Position numbers and translations under genes: made by a program. 64,000 nucleotides of DNA from Acestrorhynchus altus (Eukaryota > Chordata > Actinopteri > Characiformes > Acestrorhynchidae), in contig CM067515.1 in the NCBI GenBank assembly GCA_034509495.1, forward strand, positions 13,520,705 to 13,584,704. The letters run 5' to 3'. Positions 1-14,016 of this stretch are shown here, in pieces. Below the pieces are notes generated by a model that saw only the letters and a program-made list of their open reading frames with translations, was not told the origin of the DNA and searched no databases. Position 1 is the stretch's first letter. Every line of letters begins with the position of its first letter.

Positions 1-2526
1 TTATTTAACAACAAATTTGATTTCTCAATTTTCTCCAAGTTAAAGCATTGTGTTTTCAAATGATTATTAACTGAGTTTCTTTCCATTATTTGAAGTCTAT
101 AAATATTTAGAGCAAATTTAGGGCAATTTCTGCCAGTAAATGCTCTAATTATTTGGGGAGAAATGTTATAAATTCATAGTAGAATAAAATTAACATGCTA
201 ATTTTACTTAAGCACATGCCTATAAATAGTAAAACCAGAGATAGTGATTATGTGGAGTGAACTTTTTTATGGAGCTGTAGGTCTCAAATAATAGAAATCC
301 AGTCAATGGTCAACAGTGGTGATGTATTCAAAGATGATTAAAACCTATGAGCAGACATCATCCTTGTTACCAATTAGTATTGAGTCATAATATATGAGAA
401 TATAATTCCATGCTATGATTGCTTTTACTTGCCTGTACATTATACTTGCTTGTATGCTTCGATTGATTGATATTCCTGTCAGAAACCCTAATTCATTTAT
501 TTATCATCTGTTCCTTTTTGGGCTTTTCTGTGTTATTTGAAACCCTGTAAAATGTATTAGTTTCCTAAACTGTTGAAAGTTAGGAGTTAAAATAAATATT
601 TTAAAAGAGAAGCCTGGCTGACAGTTCATAGGTTCCATGCCCCTGATCTTAGCCTGAGCGTGAAAGATGCTTTTAAAAAATGTGCCACAGCAAATCATAT
701 TTACACAACTCAGATGTCATGTCAGATTTATGAGAATATTTACCCCTGAGGTCCTGAAAGAAACTTGGCTGGCTGTGAACAAATGTGCCTTCATTCGTTT
801 TAATTGTAAGACTGGAAAGGAGCCTGTCTACAGCCTACCGGACTGTATGATATAGAGGTGTACATAGTGAGCATCATTGAACCCCATTGCAAACTGTAAT
901 ATGAGTGTGTTTGATTTAGGTCTCTGTCGTGCTTTACGCAGCACAGTGTAGGGGGTTTAACCACCTAAGCATGTTATTTAAAACCCTTATCTGATCAGTA
1001 AGAGTGTTTTTGCTTGGAAAAATAGCAAATCATATTAAACAGTATTACTCAAACAAACTGAGAAAAAAGCTGCAGGAATTCTTATGGAGATGGAAATCTG
1101 CAGTGTCATTTAGTGCGCCGGAATTTCCAGGTTAACTGAAAATTGGAAGTGAACTTTACTATTGATTTTACCATTGATTAAATATCAAGCATAAACCTTT
1201 GCAAACATTCATTAACTGGACTGAATTGTAAACAGTGTTCAAACAAGGACACTGTATGTCACACTGTCATCTCTTAATTAAATTATTCATTTTAGTCTAT
1301 ATTATCTGTGGGCCCCAACATTGTTTGGGTTCTGGGTTTGTCTCCACATTGTGAGGAAATGGGAATGAGCATGTGTAATTGGTACATTTGCCTGAGTGAC
1401 AAAGTTTTGGTGAGTTTTAGGCCTTTTCATACAGTTTTTTCACCAATTAAAGCTCACCTGAAGGTAAGGTGTGGGGGGAAAAGCCCATTTTGATATTAAA
1501 ATATAAAAAAAAATTTTGATATTGAGTTTTGCATCAAGTTCACCACTCTGCATAAATGAAGCAGTTGTCCTGATTAGACTCTGGTTCCTTATTGTGTAGT
1601 TCTGTACTCTTCAGAATTCATCCTGCTTTTATCCGCAGGCACATCAATTATGATCATCATCGTCATCAGTAACCGAACGCTGATGCCCAACACTGCCTCC
1701 ATCATGTTTGACAGATAATGCGGTACACTTTGGATAATGACCCCTTTTTCCCTTGTTCATACTTTTTCTTTGTACTATTGACTTACAGGGTATTCTTGGT
1801 TTCCTCTTTTTCAAAAATCCCTCATTCCAGAAATGATTAAAGAGCTTTTTTATGTATTAAAATTCAAGCCACCAATCAGCCAATCAGTGGCTGCGACCAA
1901 ATGAATGTGTTAGTTATGTAGCTGTGAGAGTTATTGACATAGGCACATACTCACAGGCCCCAGGTTTAAGCAAAACTCATGCAAAAGCCACCTTGCCAGT
2001 ATGTGACACGGCACAGATTATTTCACAGGTTGTTCAGAAAGATTGTTTACATAAATGATTGTCTGTCGATGCATGTGCCGGTAGCCCAGTTCCTTTTTCC
2101 GGCCTTTGCGTGTGTATATTTATAAAAGTGTCAAACAGGGATATAGCATGAAGGTCTTGTTATTGTAGCCCACATTTTGCAGCCTCCAGGCAGCTGGGAA
2201 AGTTTTTAATTTGCTCTTACCTCTGTAAGCCGTCTGGGGCCCAGTTCGTGGCGCTAATCTTGGGGCCCTCTGTACCACAACCCCTCTTTGCCCCTTTCTC
2301 CTTCTACCATGACACACTCAGTCTACTGAGGCTATAAAAATCCGAGATAGTGTTAGCACTGTAAAAGCCCCGCTTAAGCTCTGCACAACCAAGCCTCAGA
2401 CAGTCTTCTTTTTTCACAGGTTTTGCTTCCTGCTTATGATATGATGTCATGGTGTTTTTAATTTTATCAGTGCTGAGCTTGAACGGACTGCTGACTTTAG
2501 TCTCTCTCTCTCTCTCTCTCTCTCAG
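1..2526 (+). other. mtor intron (3' part); no gene recognised
   Basis: The preceding mtor exon (expected to end with a peptide like RCLEALGEW) is not present, so the window opens inside an intron. Small open frames here have no coding character. The 3' end of the intron is a (CT)n run, about 2502-2524, that forms the acceptor polypyrimidine tract. No angptl7 sequence, which is nested in an mTOR intron in humans, was seen. Confidence 0.7.
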
Positions 2527-2949
2527 GGGTCAGTTACACCAACAGTGCTGTGAAGAGTGGACTCTGGTCAGTGAGGAGACACAGGCCAAGATGGCTCGCA
2601 TGGCAGCTGCTGCAGCCTGGGGCCTGGGTAAATATTCTTGTACTGTTTTTGAACATAACATATCACTGTCTTTATTTTGTCCTGTGCCGTTTGTAAATTA
2701 TACACTGTCTGATTTTGGAGCATTGTATTGCATTCAGCGACAAGAGTTTCAGTAAGGTCAGAATGTTGAATAATCACCACCCCACCTCAGCCCCAAAGTA
2801 TGGATGGATCGCCATCATTACAGAGAAGTGCTGTACAGTGCTGTGCTGCACACCCCTCTAACTCATAGGTTTATATTTATCCAATCCACAGACACCTTCT
2901 CTACAGTGACTATCAATCAATTAAGGTTTATTTGTATAGTGCTTTTTAC

Positions 2950-3034
<85 letters not shown>

Positions 3035-6000
3035 AAAGGACACTGGGACAGTATGGAGGAATACACCTGTATGATCCCCAGGGATACCCATGATGGTGCC
3101 TTTTACAGGGCGGTACTTGCTTTACACCAGGACCTTTTTTCATTGGCTCAACAAGTGAGTGACCATTCTCACTTTATTTTCCTTCCATCTCAAGATTTGC
3201 CTTCATGGAATACAAATCTTCAAACAAATAATCCTGCTTGAAGAAAAAAAAATCACTCCATTGTGGTGGCTGAATGTAGTGCATAATCACAGTCAGTAGT
3301 ATTCATGATGAATAAACCATCCATACTGTGTGTGTTTGGAGTGTTGCTTAAAGACACTAGAGATCATTTCAAAAGGTGCTCAGCTTAGGCAGAAGAGGCC
3401 TGAAAGTGAAAACTTCACTTTAAGCTAATTGTATATTTTTTATAGAAGTAAGACAAACACACATTTTTGATGTTTTCAGTTCACAGCCTAGTTTAATATG
3501 TTCTACCAAGGTTTGTGAACAGTCGTTACATGGACAAATTCCAGGTGTTCAGTAAATTTTTGATTTAAAAAAGTGCATACTTTCTCCCAGAAATAAGAAG
3601 GGGCCTGTACAGTTGAATGAAGCTTACACATACTAAATAATACAGATTCAATACCTGCCTTACAAACCAATAGCATTTACATTGTTCATGCCAGTTTTAA
3701 TTGGATTCACTGATGGTTTGTAAGTTTGTTTATTATAGAAATAACTGTCAATTCCAGGCTGACTTTTCTGTATTATGACCAAGAAAAAAGAGATAAGATG
3801 GAATAAGCTTTGTGATAACCCTGCTCAAAGGTAAAATAATGTCACTGTGTTTGTACCATAACATTGTCATCCACTCATTAATCTGGTCTTTAACTGGCTT
3901 CTGCACAGCAAGTCCACTTGGTGACTGTAGCGTTTGCATCATAAGCATGCAATGATCTCAAGGCCCCTGTAGAGAACAGCAGCTCTGAAGAGGTCTCCAC
4001 CCCCACAGGTGTTTGACGTCCACAAATTCACCATCATATTTACCGGCAGTGTCAAGTAGAGGCCGTAGTGTGACCTTGGTGTCAGTCTGTGCTCCCTTGT
4101 TTGTGTGCCTTTGCTCATGTCATCCTTAATCAAACACAGACACAGACTCTCTCTGTCCTTAAGCCAAAAAGGAAGACCGCCGTTCACGGACAGACCTATT
4201 CCTGTAAAAAAATAAAATAACATCCAGATGGGACCATGCAGGAATATTTGTTAGGGGGCTCTCAATGTGTCTGCCTGACAAGGCGAGTAATCCTTTCATC
4301 CCTGGGGCTCTGAATCCGCTCTATATCATAATGGATATTTCCCCCAAGACTGTCAGAATTCGTAAAGGAGAAGGAATCTGAATTAGTGATGGAATAAAGG
4401 ATCAAATATGGGTCGTTTCTTATGCATAGAAGCAATCCATGTCTCACTGTATAAAATGAGAACGTGACCAAATGCACCTTCTACTTAAAATTTTATGTAA
4501 CATTTTTACCCGTGTTGGATTTTACCCTCTGAGTTCTCTGAGACTTTATTTGTTCCAGCTGATTGAACGGATGAATGAGTAGAAAGAAGGTGGTATTTTG
4601 CCAAGGCATCTCTGAATTTTAAGTAGTCAAGGTTGGTTGCCCGAAATATCCAACCTATGGCCAACTTTTGCTAGTAGCTCGTGTCACATGGCATTAGCTG
4701 GTCTTCAATGTTCAAGGTGGTTGAAAATCTGGTTATCTAGGCAAAAAATATTAAACTGGTTGACCAACTTATCTCTTGACTGGTATAGCATATGTTTTCA
4801 TTTGAAGTTGGTGGATCAACAGCACGAGAGAGAGATCGACAGTTTGACAAAGCTGGTCAAATCTGGTTGACCAGCTTAATAATGTTGGTCATGTTGTTTG
4901 ACCACTTTGGTCATGATGGTCAACCAGGTTGGTCATAATGGTAGACCAGCCAAACCATCAAACTCGAAGTCTGTGCTGGTCAAGAGCTATGGTGATCACC
5001 AGCTTAACCTGCTTGAGTTTGCCAAGCTGCTTATATATTTTTTAGCTCGGTCATATACCCTCTTCAAAAATAGGTTGGGATATACTTCACATATTTGTTT
5101 TTTTGAAAAATGCTTATTATCATAAATATATGACCATGAATTGTGCTGATACCAGTAAAAGCTGCCTTTAGGCAGCTACGATCTGCAATACCAATATGTT
5201 CTGGTTCACCCTGGTTTAGAGTAACCACAAACCAGCTGTGAAAGAGACTTCATTCATTGCATCATGGTCTCGTCACTTGTCAGCTCATTCACAGTGGTGG
5301 AGCTGGTGTAGGTGACTGTTCCTGTCAGAGTTCCTGTCAGTCCAGGTAACTCGAATAAAGCCTCCTTCAGGGTGTTCTGAAGCCCATCTGCAACGGCACC
5401 CAATCACTCTTGGGCTTCAGCTGAGCTCATACAGTTTGGCTCTGTCCTTTTCTTCTCATATTGTGCATATGTATGTGTGTCTCCTGTCTTCTGGCACCTA
5501 ATCATACTGAGCCATAATTGCTGGTTGGCCCGCTGTAATGGCAGCTGTCTCCATCATAAGCAGAACTTTTTTCTCTCTCTCCCCCAAATTCCCACCAAGT
5601 TTTCTCATGGGTTAATTACCTCAGCATGGGGAATGCATGCAGGTGTCACCCAGATGACTGTAAAATGTTTGAGTTTTCCAGAGCTGTTTCACTTGCTAAA
5701 TGCAGTTCTGAGTTTGCTGTTTTTGCCCGGAATGTGTAATATTGCTTAAGTTTGAATAATTTCTTGACTAATAATGAGTTTGAATAGCTGGCTTGTTTGG
5801 GTTTCTGAGCCTGGTGTTTTATAGTAGACGCCTGTCTGCATGCGCTGCACCAGAATAAGGTGTTAATAGTCAGATGGGATTTACCCTATTGAGACTGGCA
5901 GAGGTGCTAGGTTTGGCAGGCTTTTGCAAGGGGCGTGTGCGTCGAGTTCATCTGACAGGAGTGCTTCTACTCACTGCTGACTTCAAACAGGCCTGCCACA

Positions 6001-9000
6001 GTGAGAGTGGAAGCATTAGCTGCTGATTAAGGGAAAATTGGATTATGGAAGAACCAAACAGCCATCATATCCATGCAGCTTTCCAGTGACCCCTACTGAG
6101 AAACTGAGAAACTGAGTGTTGGGGAACAGCCGGACTGGATGAACCACGTGTGTGTCTTTACAGAGCAACGGAATATTGAAGCACCAGCACCAGCTTGAGA
6201 GCAAATGTTAACTCATTAACCACATTACAACTGCATTTCATCCATGTTTTAGGAAATAAAAGAGAAAGAGACTCACCAAGGCAGATACAAACGACATGGT
6301 CAGTGGCATAAGAGTGATTTAGAAACAGGGACACGTTAATGGTAAAGGTTCCAGGGGTTATTATTAAAAATGATGAAAACACCTGTCTCGACACCTGTGG
6401 AAAGTTCAAGTTTCTTTTGGAAGTTCATATCCATTCCTGATGGCAGTATTGGGCTTTCAGTACTGTCTCTAATCAAGGGAGTTTTAATTTGCCATGGATT
6501 AACTGAAAGGGTGCTGCACTGATAGGCTGCTACACAGTGCAAGCATCAAGCCTGACTGTAGTTGCACAAAGAAAAACGTTCTCTGCAACACATTTGCACT
6601 GCACTGGCTACGGCAGTCATCCAGAAACGCTAGCACAGCATTCGATTTCTAGCTACTCAAATGCTCCAACATTGCTACCAGGGCATCAGCATGCTGGCAA
6701 TAGCCATCATCCAGAACCACAAGCGTGGCATTAGCATGCTGGATACTGGCTTTGTGAGCTCTGTTTACAAGTCATGACCCCTGTCCTGGATGGCTTCACA
6801 TCATGTCAATTAAACCAAGCACTATCGTGAGACTTTACTGAGATTCACTGGCGAGCACACATGAACACACCATGAACTCACAACCAGCTCCTAGACTGTG
6901 TTTTTGCCTCATTTTTCAAGTATTTAACTGATGTTGCGCTTTAATGTGTGTGCATCTGTCTGTTTTCAGTGCATCGACAAAGCTAGAGACTTGCTGGATG
7001 CAGAGCTGACTGCCATGGCTGGAGAAAGCTACAGCAGAGCCTATGGGGTAAGACGTATTTGCTCACTTAACCTCTTTAAGAGGTTGCAAATAAACCTTAG
7101 GTCAGCAATACCTCTGTAGGGTTTTCACTAGTGATGCAAAGTATTTCAAGTCACAGTTCAAAGTTCCAAATCATTTATTTGATCAGTGAAGGTATTGAGT
7201 CATTGGAGTCATTTTGGTCAGAATAATGCAGGCCAGGTTTTATGGATTGAAGATTGTGGGTTTTTTTTATATTGTAAGTTAGATTTTAATGGCATTATGT
7301 ACTTTACTAATATAAAAACAGTGTGTTATTTTGTCCATATCGTGCAAAAATGGCATGTCCAGTCTTACCTAACAGCCTTGACAACAAGCCACATTTGTGT
7401 CTGGTGTTTACTTTGGCTTTCCTTGCTTGTCAGCAAACAAAATGCCTAATTTTTCTTCCCAACGAGTCCCACATGATTTACATAACAATGTCCATGATTT
7501 TCCACTGGTGGAAGTATAACTGGAGTTTAGCCTATACAGATGATGGAGACTGGTGAATCGATCATGTTGTTATATGTACACAACAGCCCTGATGAAAATG
7601 CAAACAGTCCATACTCTGATTTGATGTGCCTAAGAACTGTGGCATCGTTCTGCTTGTTTTTTTTATGGATGCCAAGGCACTGGTTTATAAACAAATAGCA
7701 GTACATCTTTGTAAGTTTAGGTCATTTGAGGAAATGGTCATTGAAGTTGGTATGCTGTGCTGCCCGTGGCTCATAATGATGAGAATAATTTTTGCTGATG
7801 TATTTGTATTGACGTTTTGTGGTCATCACACACACACAGTTTGACATTTTCTCAGGCATGCTTGGGTTTATAGAATTCTCAGTGTCTTTCAGGCCACAAT
7901 ATGTAGCCATATATTCCTTAGCTTTGTCTCAGGAAAATAATTATTTAAAGTCAGAATGGGAATTTATTAAACAATGTGTGTGGAAATAATTATTGATTGT
8001 ATTTTTTTACAGGCCATGGTGTCGTGTCAGATGCTGTCAGAGCTGGAGGAGGTGATCCAGTATAAACTAGTTCCGGAGAGAAGGGACATAATTAGGGAGA
8101 CATGGTGGGAAAGACTACAGGTAACCGACAAACCATCATGTCTGCAGGATTTGATCACCTTTGACCAAATGACTTATTTTGGCCAATGTTTCGTGACAAG
8201 GTCACATATAATGTTTTCTTTTTATGATGCTTACATTAAAATTATGTTTGTGCAAACAGCGCTGCACAGTGGAGCAGTGCACCACCCATTTGGCTCAGGT
8301 TCATGATCTTGAAGAAACATGTGTAGTGCCCAGACAGTTGTCTGACAGTCATTTCCAAATATTTTGATAGTGATGTATCACAATTTATCTTATAGATGGC
8401 TTGTTTGTTTTTTTGGGTTTTTTTTTTCTTTAAACTATGTTTAATATAACATCCCATTTTAGTATCATACATAGATTTGAAATTCTTTATGCTATGTTCC
8501 TTGGGGTGTACAGCTGGACTCTTACTATTTTCAGAATTTACAGTGCTACAGGGTCTCTTTAAGTTTAGTCAGCATTTAGGTGGGTGGCATTGCCGGTTAT
8601 GAAAGGTTTCCAGTAATAATATTGCCGAACACATGCTCTAAACACCAGGAATAGAACATGGACCAGTGACAGTGTGAACCAAACCTGCCTCAAAGCCCTT
8701 TCTAGAGAACTTTTTATTATTATTCTACTACATACTAATGTAATGGGACACCTGTATAATGGTTAGTTTGTAGTGATATTGCTAGTGCAACAGTAAGTAA
8801 GGAAAGGACAATCTTGTGTTGTGTGCAGGGCTGTCAACGAATAGTAGAGGACTGGCAGCGGATCCTGATGGTGCGTTCCCTGGTCATTAACCCACATGAG
8901 GACATGAGGACATGGTTGAAATACGCAAGCTTGTGTGGAAAGAGTGGACGACTGGTGAGAGAAAAACCATTTCTGTTTTGATAAAGAGGAGGAGGTTGCA

Positions 9001-10757
9001 GTTTCCAGATCATATCAACTACATTAACCCTTAGCAGAGCTGATTCTTGTGGGTATTGGATGGGGTATTGGCTATTTTCATCTCAATCCAGTTCCAAGTC
9101 ATGGTTTAAACCACGGTGTTCAGAGTGCCATCTGGTGGTCTCAAGACAATTTTATGAGCCACGTTAGTCATAAATGCAGCGATTCTCTCAAGTAAATACG
9201 ATTTTAGACACTAGTCTTAGACGTTAAACATGCGTGTGGTGTGCTGTGCGTAGCTGTTTCACAGCGAAACATAACATAATATATAAAACTATATAGAACT
9301 ATAGTGGATACAGAGCTGTTTTACTAACAGGAGAATCACTTTGTTTTTAAAGCTGCTCTGTAGAACGAGTTCAGAACTCAGAGGAAGGTAATGCTATGGC
9401 ACAAATACTGTATAAAACACAATCGTAGCACATTCACCAATCAGTAAATTAGTTATTTCTCATCAGTAGTCAATAAACAACAACAACATATATCAGTCCA
9501 CAGGGTGTACTAATCTATATATACTCTTGTGGCCAATAGATTTGAGAATACCACAAATTTTGGTTTTCACAAACCAAACCAAAACCCGCTGCCTTTTTTT
9601 TTTATTAACTATGAAGTGTGAAGAGTGATCAGATTAATTGAAATGAATTGCAAAATCATTCCCTGCCATGAAAATTACTGCAATACAGTCACTGTATTTC
9701 AGCCCTACTAAATGGCCTGCTATTTCGGTGATGTCATGATCTCAGGAGAGGGTAACACAACTCATATCACTCTGTCATTCTGATTAAAAGAGCAGACTGG
9801 TTGCTTTAAAAGGGTGGAGGTGCTTTTAAGTTTTCTTCTGTTAACCATGGTTACCTCCAATGAAACATGTGCAGTCGTCATTGCACTCCATCAAAAGGGT
9901 TTCACAGGCAAGGGCATTGCTGCTTTTAGGATAGCATCCCAATCAACCATTTATCCTCTCAGTAAGAACTTCAAGGAGAGTAGAACAATTGCAAAGAAGG
10001 CTTCACGGCACCCAAGAAATTCAAGCCTGCATCAGAACCATCTCCAAAAGAGGATGCAGCTACGAGACTGGGTCACCACCAGCTTATTCAGGAATGGCAG
10101 AGGGCAGGTGTGAGAGCATCCGAAAGCACAGTGAGACAAAGGCTTTTGAAGGATGGCTTAGTGTCAAGAGAGGCAACAAAGAAGGCACTTCTCTCCAAGA
10201 AAAACATCAAGAACCAACATTATGCAGAACGTAAATGGATTAGACCGCAGAGGACTGGGATAAACTTATTTTCTCTGATGAAATACCCTTCAGACTGTTT
10301 GGGACATCTGGGAAAATGATTGTCTGTAGAAGCAGTGGTGAACACTACCATGCGTCCTGTGTCATGCCAACAGTGGAGCATCCTGAGATCATTCTGCAGG
10401 GTTGTTTCTCATCCAGGAGAGTGGGTTCACTCAAAATGTTGCCTAAGACCATTCGTTATTCATGGCAGTGAATTATCAAAACATCCTCCAAGAGCAACTT
10501 GGAGATGAACAATGGTTTTTCCAGCATGATGAAGCACCATGTCACAAGGCAAAAGTGATTACCGAGAGTCTCTGTGAACAAAACATTGAAAGTTTGGATC
10601 CATGGCCAGGAAACTCTTCAGATCTCAACCCGTTTGAGAACCTGTGGTGAATCCTCTTAAAGAGGGTGGACGAACAATAACCCTGAAATTCTGATCACCT
10701 CCAAGCACTTATTGGGCAATAATGGGTTTGCCGTCACTCAGTATCTTTTTTGCCACA

Positions 10758-10791
<34 letters not shown>

Positions 10792-13700
10792 TAAAATATT
10801 TGGATTGGGGCAAAATAATTTGAACAAAATGTCATGATGGGTCAACCAATAGAAATACTCTTATGCCTTTCATTGAAAGTTAGAAGGTTTTTTGCCTGAC
10901 ACTGATAATGTACAGTTTGTTTCTCTTTGGTTTAGAAGACTTGGCTACTTTAAACACGTCTCTGTGTTACTGCAGACGTGTTTAAATGTGCTTTGTGTCT
11001 GGTGAGAATAAATATTATTCCAAGTGATTAAACAGAATCTACAGTTGAAATGTGGGTCATCGTTTTAAGTTGCTGACCCCGCAGAAGCACATCATCAGGC
11101 AAAGATGTGACCTCACGGCTCAGGCTCACAGTGCTGATCACAATGCAAATGTCATCAGAGAAGAACAACGACTGAAAGATTGTGATGGATGAGGGGATGA
11201 CAGAAAGACAGAGAATGTCTAGTGTGTTCCTGAAGACCTCCATCTCATGATGGGGTCAGGGCCACCTCAGTAGCTGTCTTGTTGAGTTGTTTATTTGTAG
11301 ATGACTTGGCTTCAGTGTCCTCTGGTCCAGGACACCCATGTCATAAGGGAGCCAATGGTTCCTGAAACACTGTTGCCACAAGTTTTCATGTTTTTTGAAA
11401 CATCCAGGAATACTTTTGATAGCAGCAGTTTCCCAGCTTATTATTGTCTTATTGTTTTAAGATTATAGCAAGTATGTTAAACAAGAGTTATGTTTCGAGG
11501 AGTGAAAGTGGGACATTTAGTCCCAAGAACACAGTAACAGCTGTTAGGACACTGATCCCAAACAAACATTACCTGACCTGACCTCTAAAGATCTTTGTTG
11601 TGTAGTCATTCTGCCCCAGTTCAACAACAGTTAAAAGAAATCATTGAAAGTCCAGTCTTGCATTGATATTCATGTCCATGATGACTGTGTGCCAAAACAA
11701 TACAATATAAGAATTTATGTGTGTCAATTTTCATTTTAATTTATTGTTCTGTTTAATATACACATTATATGGACAAGAGTATTGGGATACCTGCTCATTC
11801 ATTGTTTTTCACAAAATCAAGGGTATTAATATGCAAGATATTATCCTATATTTTTTTGAGTACCGTATTTTCCGGACTATAAGCCACTGCTTTTTTTCCA
11901 TGCTTTAGACCATGTGGCTTATAATGAGTGGCAGCTTTTCTTCTTATATATGTTATTTTCCAGGGTTTTTTTTTTTAACTTTGTGGGTGCGGCTTATATT
12001 CCGGTGCAGTTTATAGTCCGGAAAATACGGTAACTGTCTCTAAGGCTTACTACTAGATTTTGTAGCATTGCTACGAGGATTTGATTGCATTAATAAACAA
12101 GGGTATTAGTGAGGTCAGGATGTTCACGCTAACTTATCACCCCACCTCTCTCCAAAAGTGTTGTGTGGAATGTCATACCAGGAAGCACAGTTAGAATAGA
12201 GTCAGTAGAATAGAGTTATGTCCTATTGGCAGTGCTTCTCTACGGGGACTAGACAAGCTGTGTTTGTGAGCTGTTTCTGTGTCAGCAATGAGTGCGACTA
12301 TATCAATGAGTGCGAGTATATCTTAGGATCAATAAGTTGACGAACAATACTGTATGTACTGTTTTTTACAGAGATCATTTCAGAACATGTTTGTCATCTC
12401 GTAGTTCTGTACATTAATTGTTGTATTGTAACTGTGTTTAGCTTCCACGGGCTTAATCCTTACTCATACAAATTGTGTAAAATTCATGTTGAAAAGTTAA
12501 ACATTGAAACCATAGGATCATCTGATTTCCGTGAATTTAATATGAGCAACTCATAATGTTCAGTAGTGTGTGTGGTCCCACGTGCCTGTATGCACCTCAG
12601 GGCCAATAGCACCAGTCTAAAGTCTGGCAGTGGCTCTGAGGATTTCATTTTGTACCAAATAGCATGCAGGATATCGTTGGTCAGCAAATAGAGATTTGTG
12701 TGACCCTTTGGAGGTCACTTTGTGGTACTCTGGTTGTGCTCCTCCTGTTCCTCCTTGCACAAAGGAGCTGATACCAGTCCTGCTACTGGGTTGTGATGCC
12801 CTTCTACTGCCCTGTTCTGCTCTCTGTGTGTATCAACGTCTCCTGGTAATTCCTCCATGCTCTTGAGACCATGCTCTTGAAACCTTGCAACAGCTCATCT
12901 ATGTACCATCCTAGAGGAACTGGACTATCTGTGCCACCTAAATGGGCTGTACCTCATGCTACCAGTAGTGACAAGGACACTAGCAAAACTAGAGAAGAAC
13001 CAATCAGGAAGAATGAGGAGAGAGTCTGTAACCACCATCTGTAGAACCGTTCCCTTTTGCCAAACCATTTTCATTTGCACCAAAGCAGATGAACTTGATT
13101 CACAGTTGCTTATGCTTCCTAACTGGGCAGATTGATATGCCTAAGGTTTAACTGACTTTGTGTTATACTGTGATGATTGTGTTTGAGCAGTGTGTTTGAC
13201 AGCTTGCACAGCTTCATATTAGCAATCACTTAATGCACGAGCAAAACAGGTTGTACTTCATTGGTAATTTCAATTCCAAAGGGCTTTCATATCTCTCGTC
13301 TCTTCCTCTTGTCTTCAGGCTCTGGCCCATAAGACACTGGTCCTGCTACTCAGTGTGGACCCATCCAAACAGCTGGACCACCCTCTGCCCACAGCCCACC
13401 CCCATGTGACATATGCCTACATGAAGTACATGTGGAAGAGTGCTCGCAAGGTATGTACCCCACAAACCCTGAACCAAACCCTCTCCCAATGTGATTAATC
13501 TTAGATGGCACAGTGGTGCAATGTGATTAGTACAATCACAATTACGATATAATTATTATTCATATTGGGGCAATGTGAGTTTCTTGGGGATTTTAGTCAT
13601 GTTACAATGCAGTGTCGCTCTATTTTATGAACAGTGTATAAAGATTCTTTTATCGCCTATAAAACAAGCCATAAAATATTAAAAATATTAATGATCAGAA

Positions 13701-13949
13701 AATATAAACAAATCATGTACCTAAACAAATATAACAAAAAAAATATAAACAAATCATATACAAGTACCTAAATTCACGAATTAATATTTGTACATAATAC
13801 ATTAATAATTAATATTCTGCCATATCCTGTGGAAAAGGATTTTTGCATTGGAGGCATTTAGTTTTGTTGTACATAGCATTGATACTTTGGATCACTCTAG
13901 CCTGGGAAGTCACAGCACTTGTATTAGCTTTAGGTGACTAATATATAGC

Positions 13950-14016
<67 letters not shown>

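Larger units (their letters stand above)
8955..13318 (+). other. mtor 4.4-kb intron rich in transposon remains
   Basis: Holds the Tc1 fossil (9520-10760), a 12-bp perfect inverted repeat (10950-10961 with 10974-10985), and the nested MITEs (11757-12320). Nothing is recognised in 12320-13318 or 8955-9520. Confidence 0.7.

Noticed and set aside
1617..1735. Possible mtor exon near GCAGGCACATCAATTATG
   Set aside because: The peptide does not match mTOR and there is no phase-compatible donor. It is probably repeat-derived.
2804..3241. 145-codon plus-strand open frame with a Cys/Val run
   Set aside because: The central Cys-Val run is translated (TG)n microsatellite. Only 3039-3154 is coding (mtor exon), as shown by its splice borders and match to mTOR.
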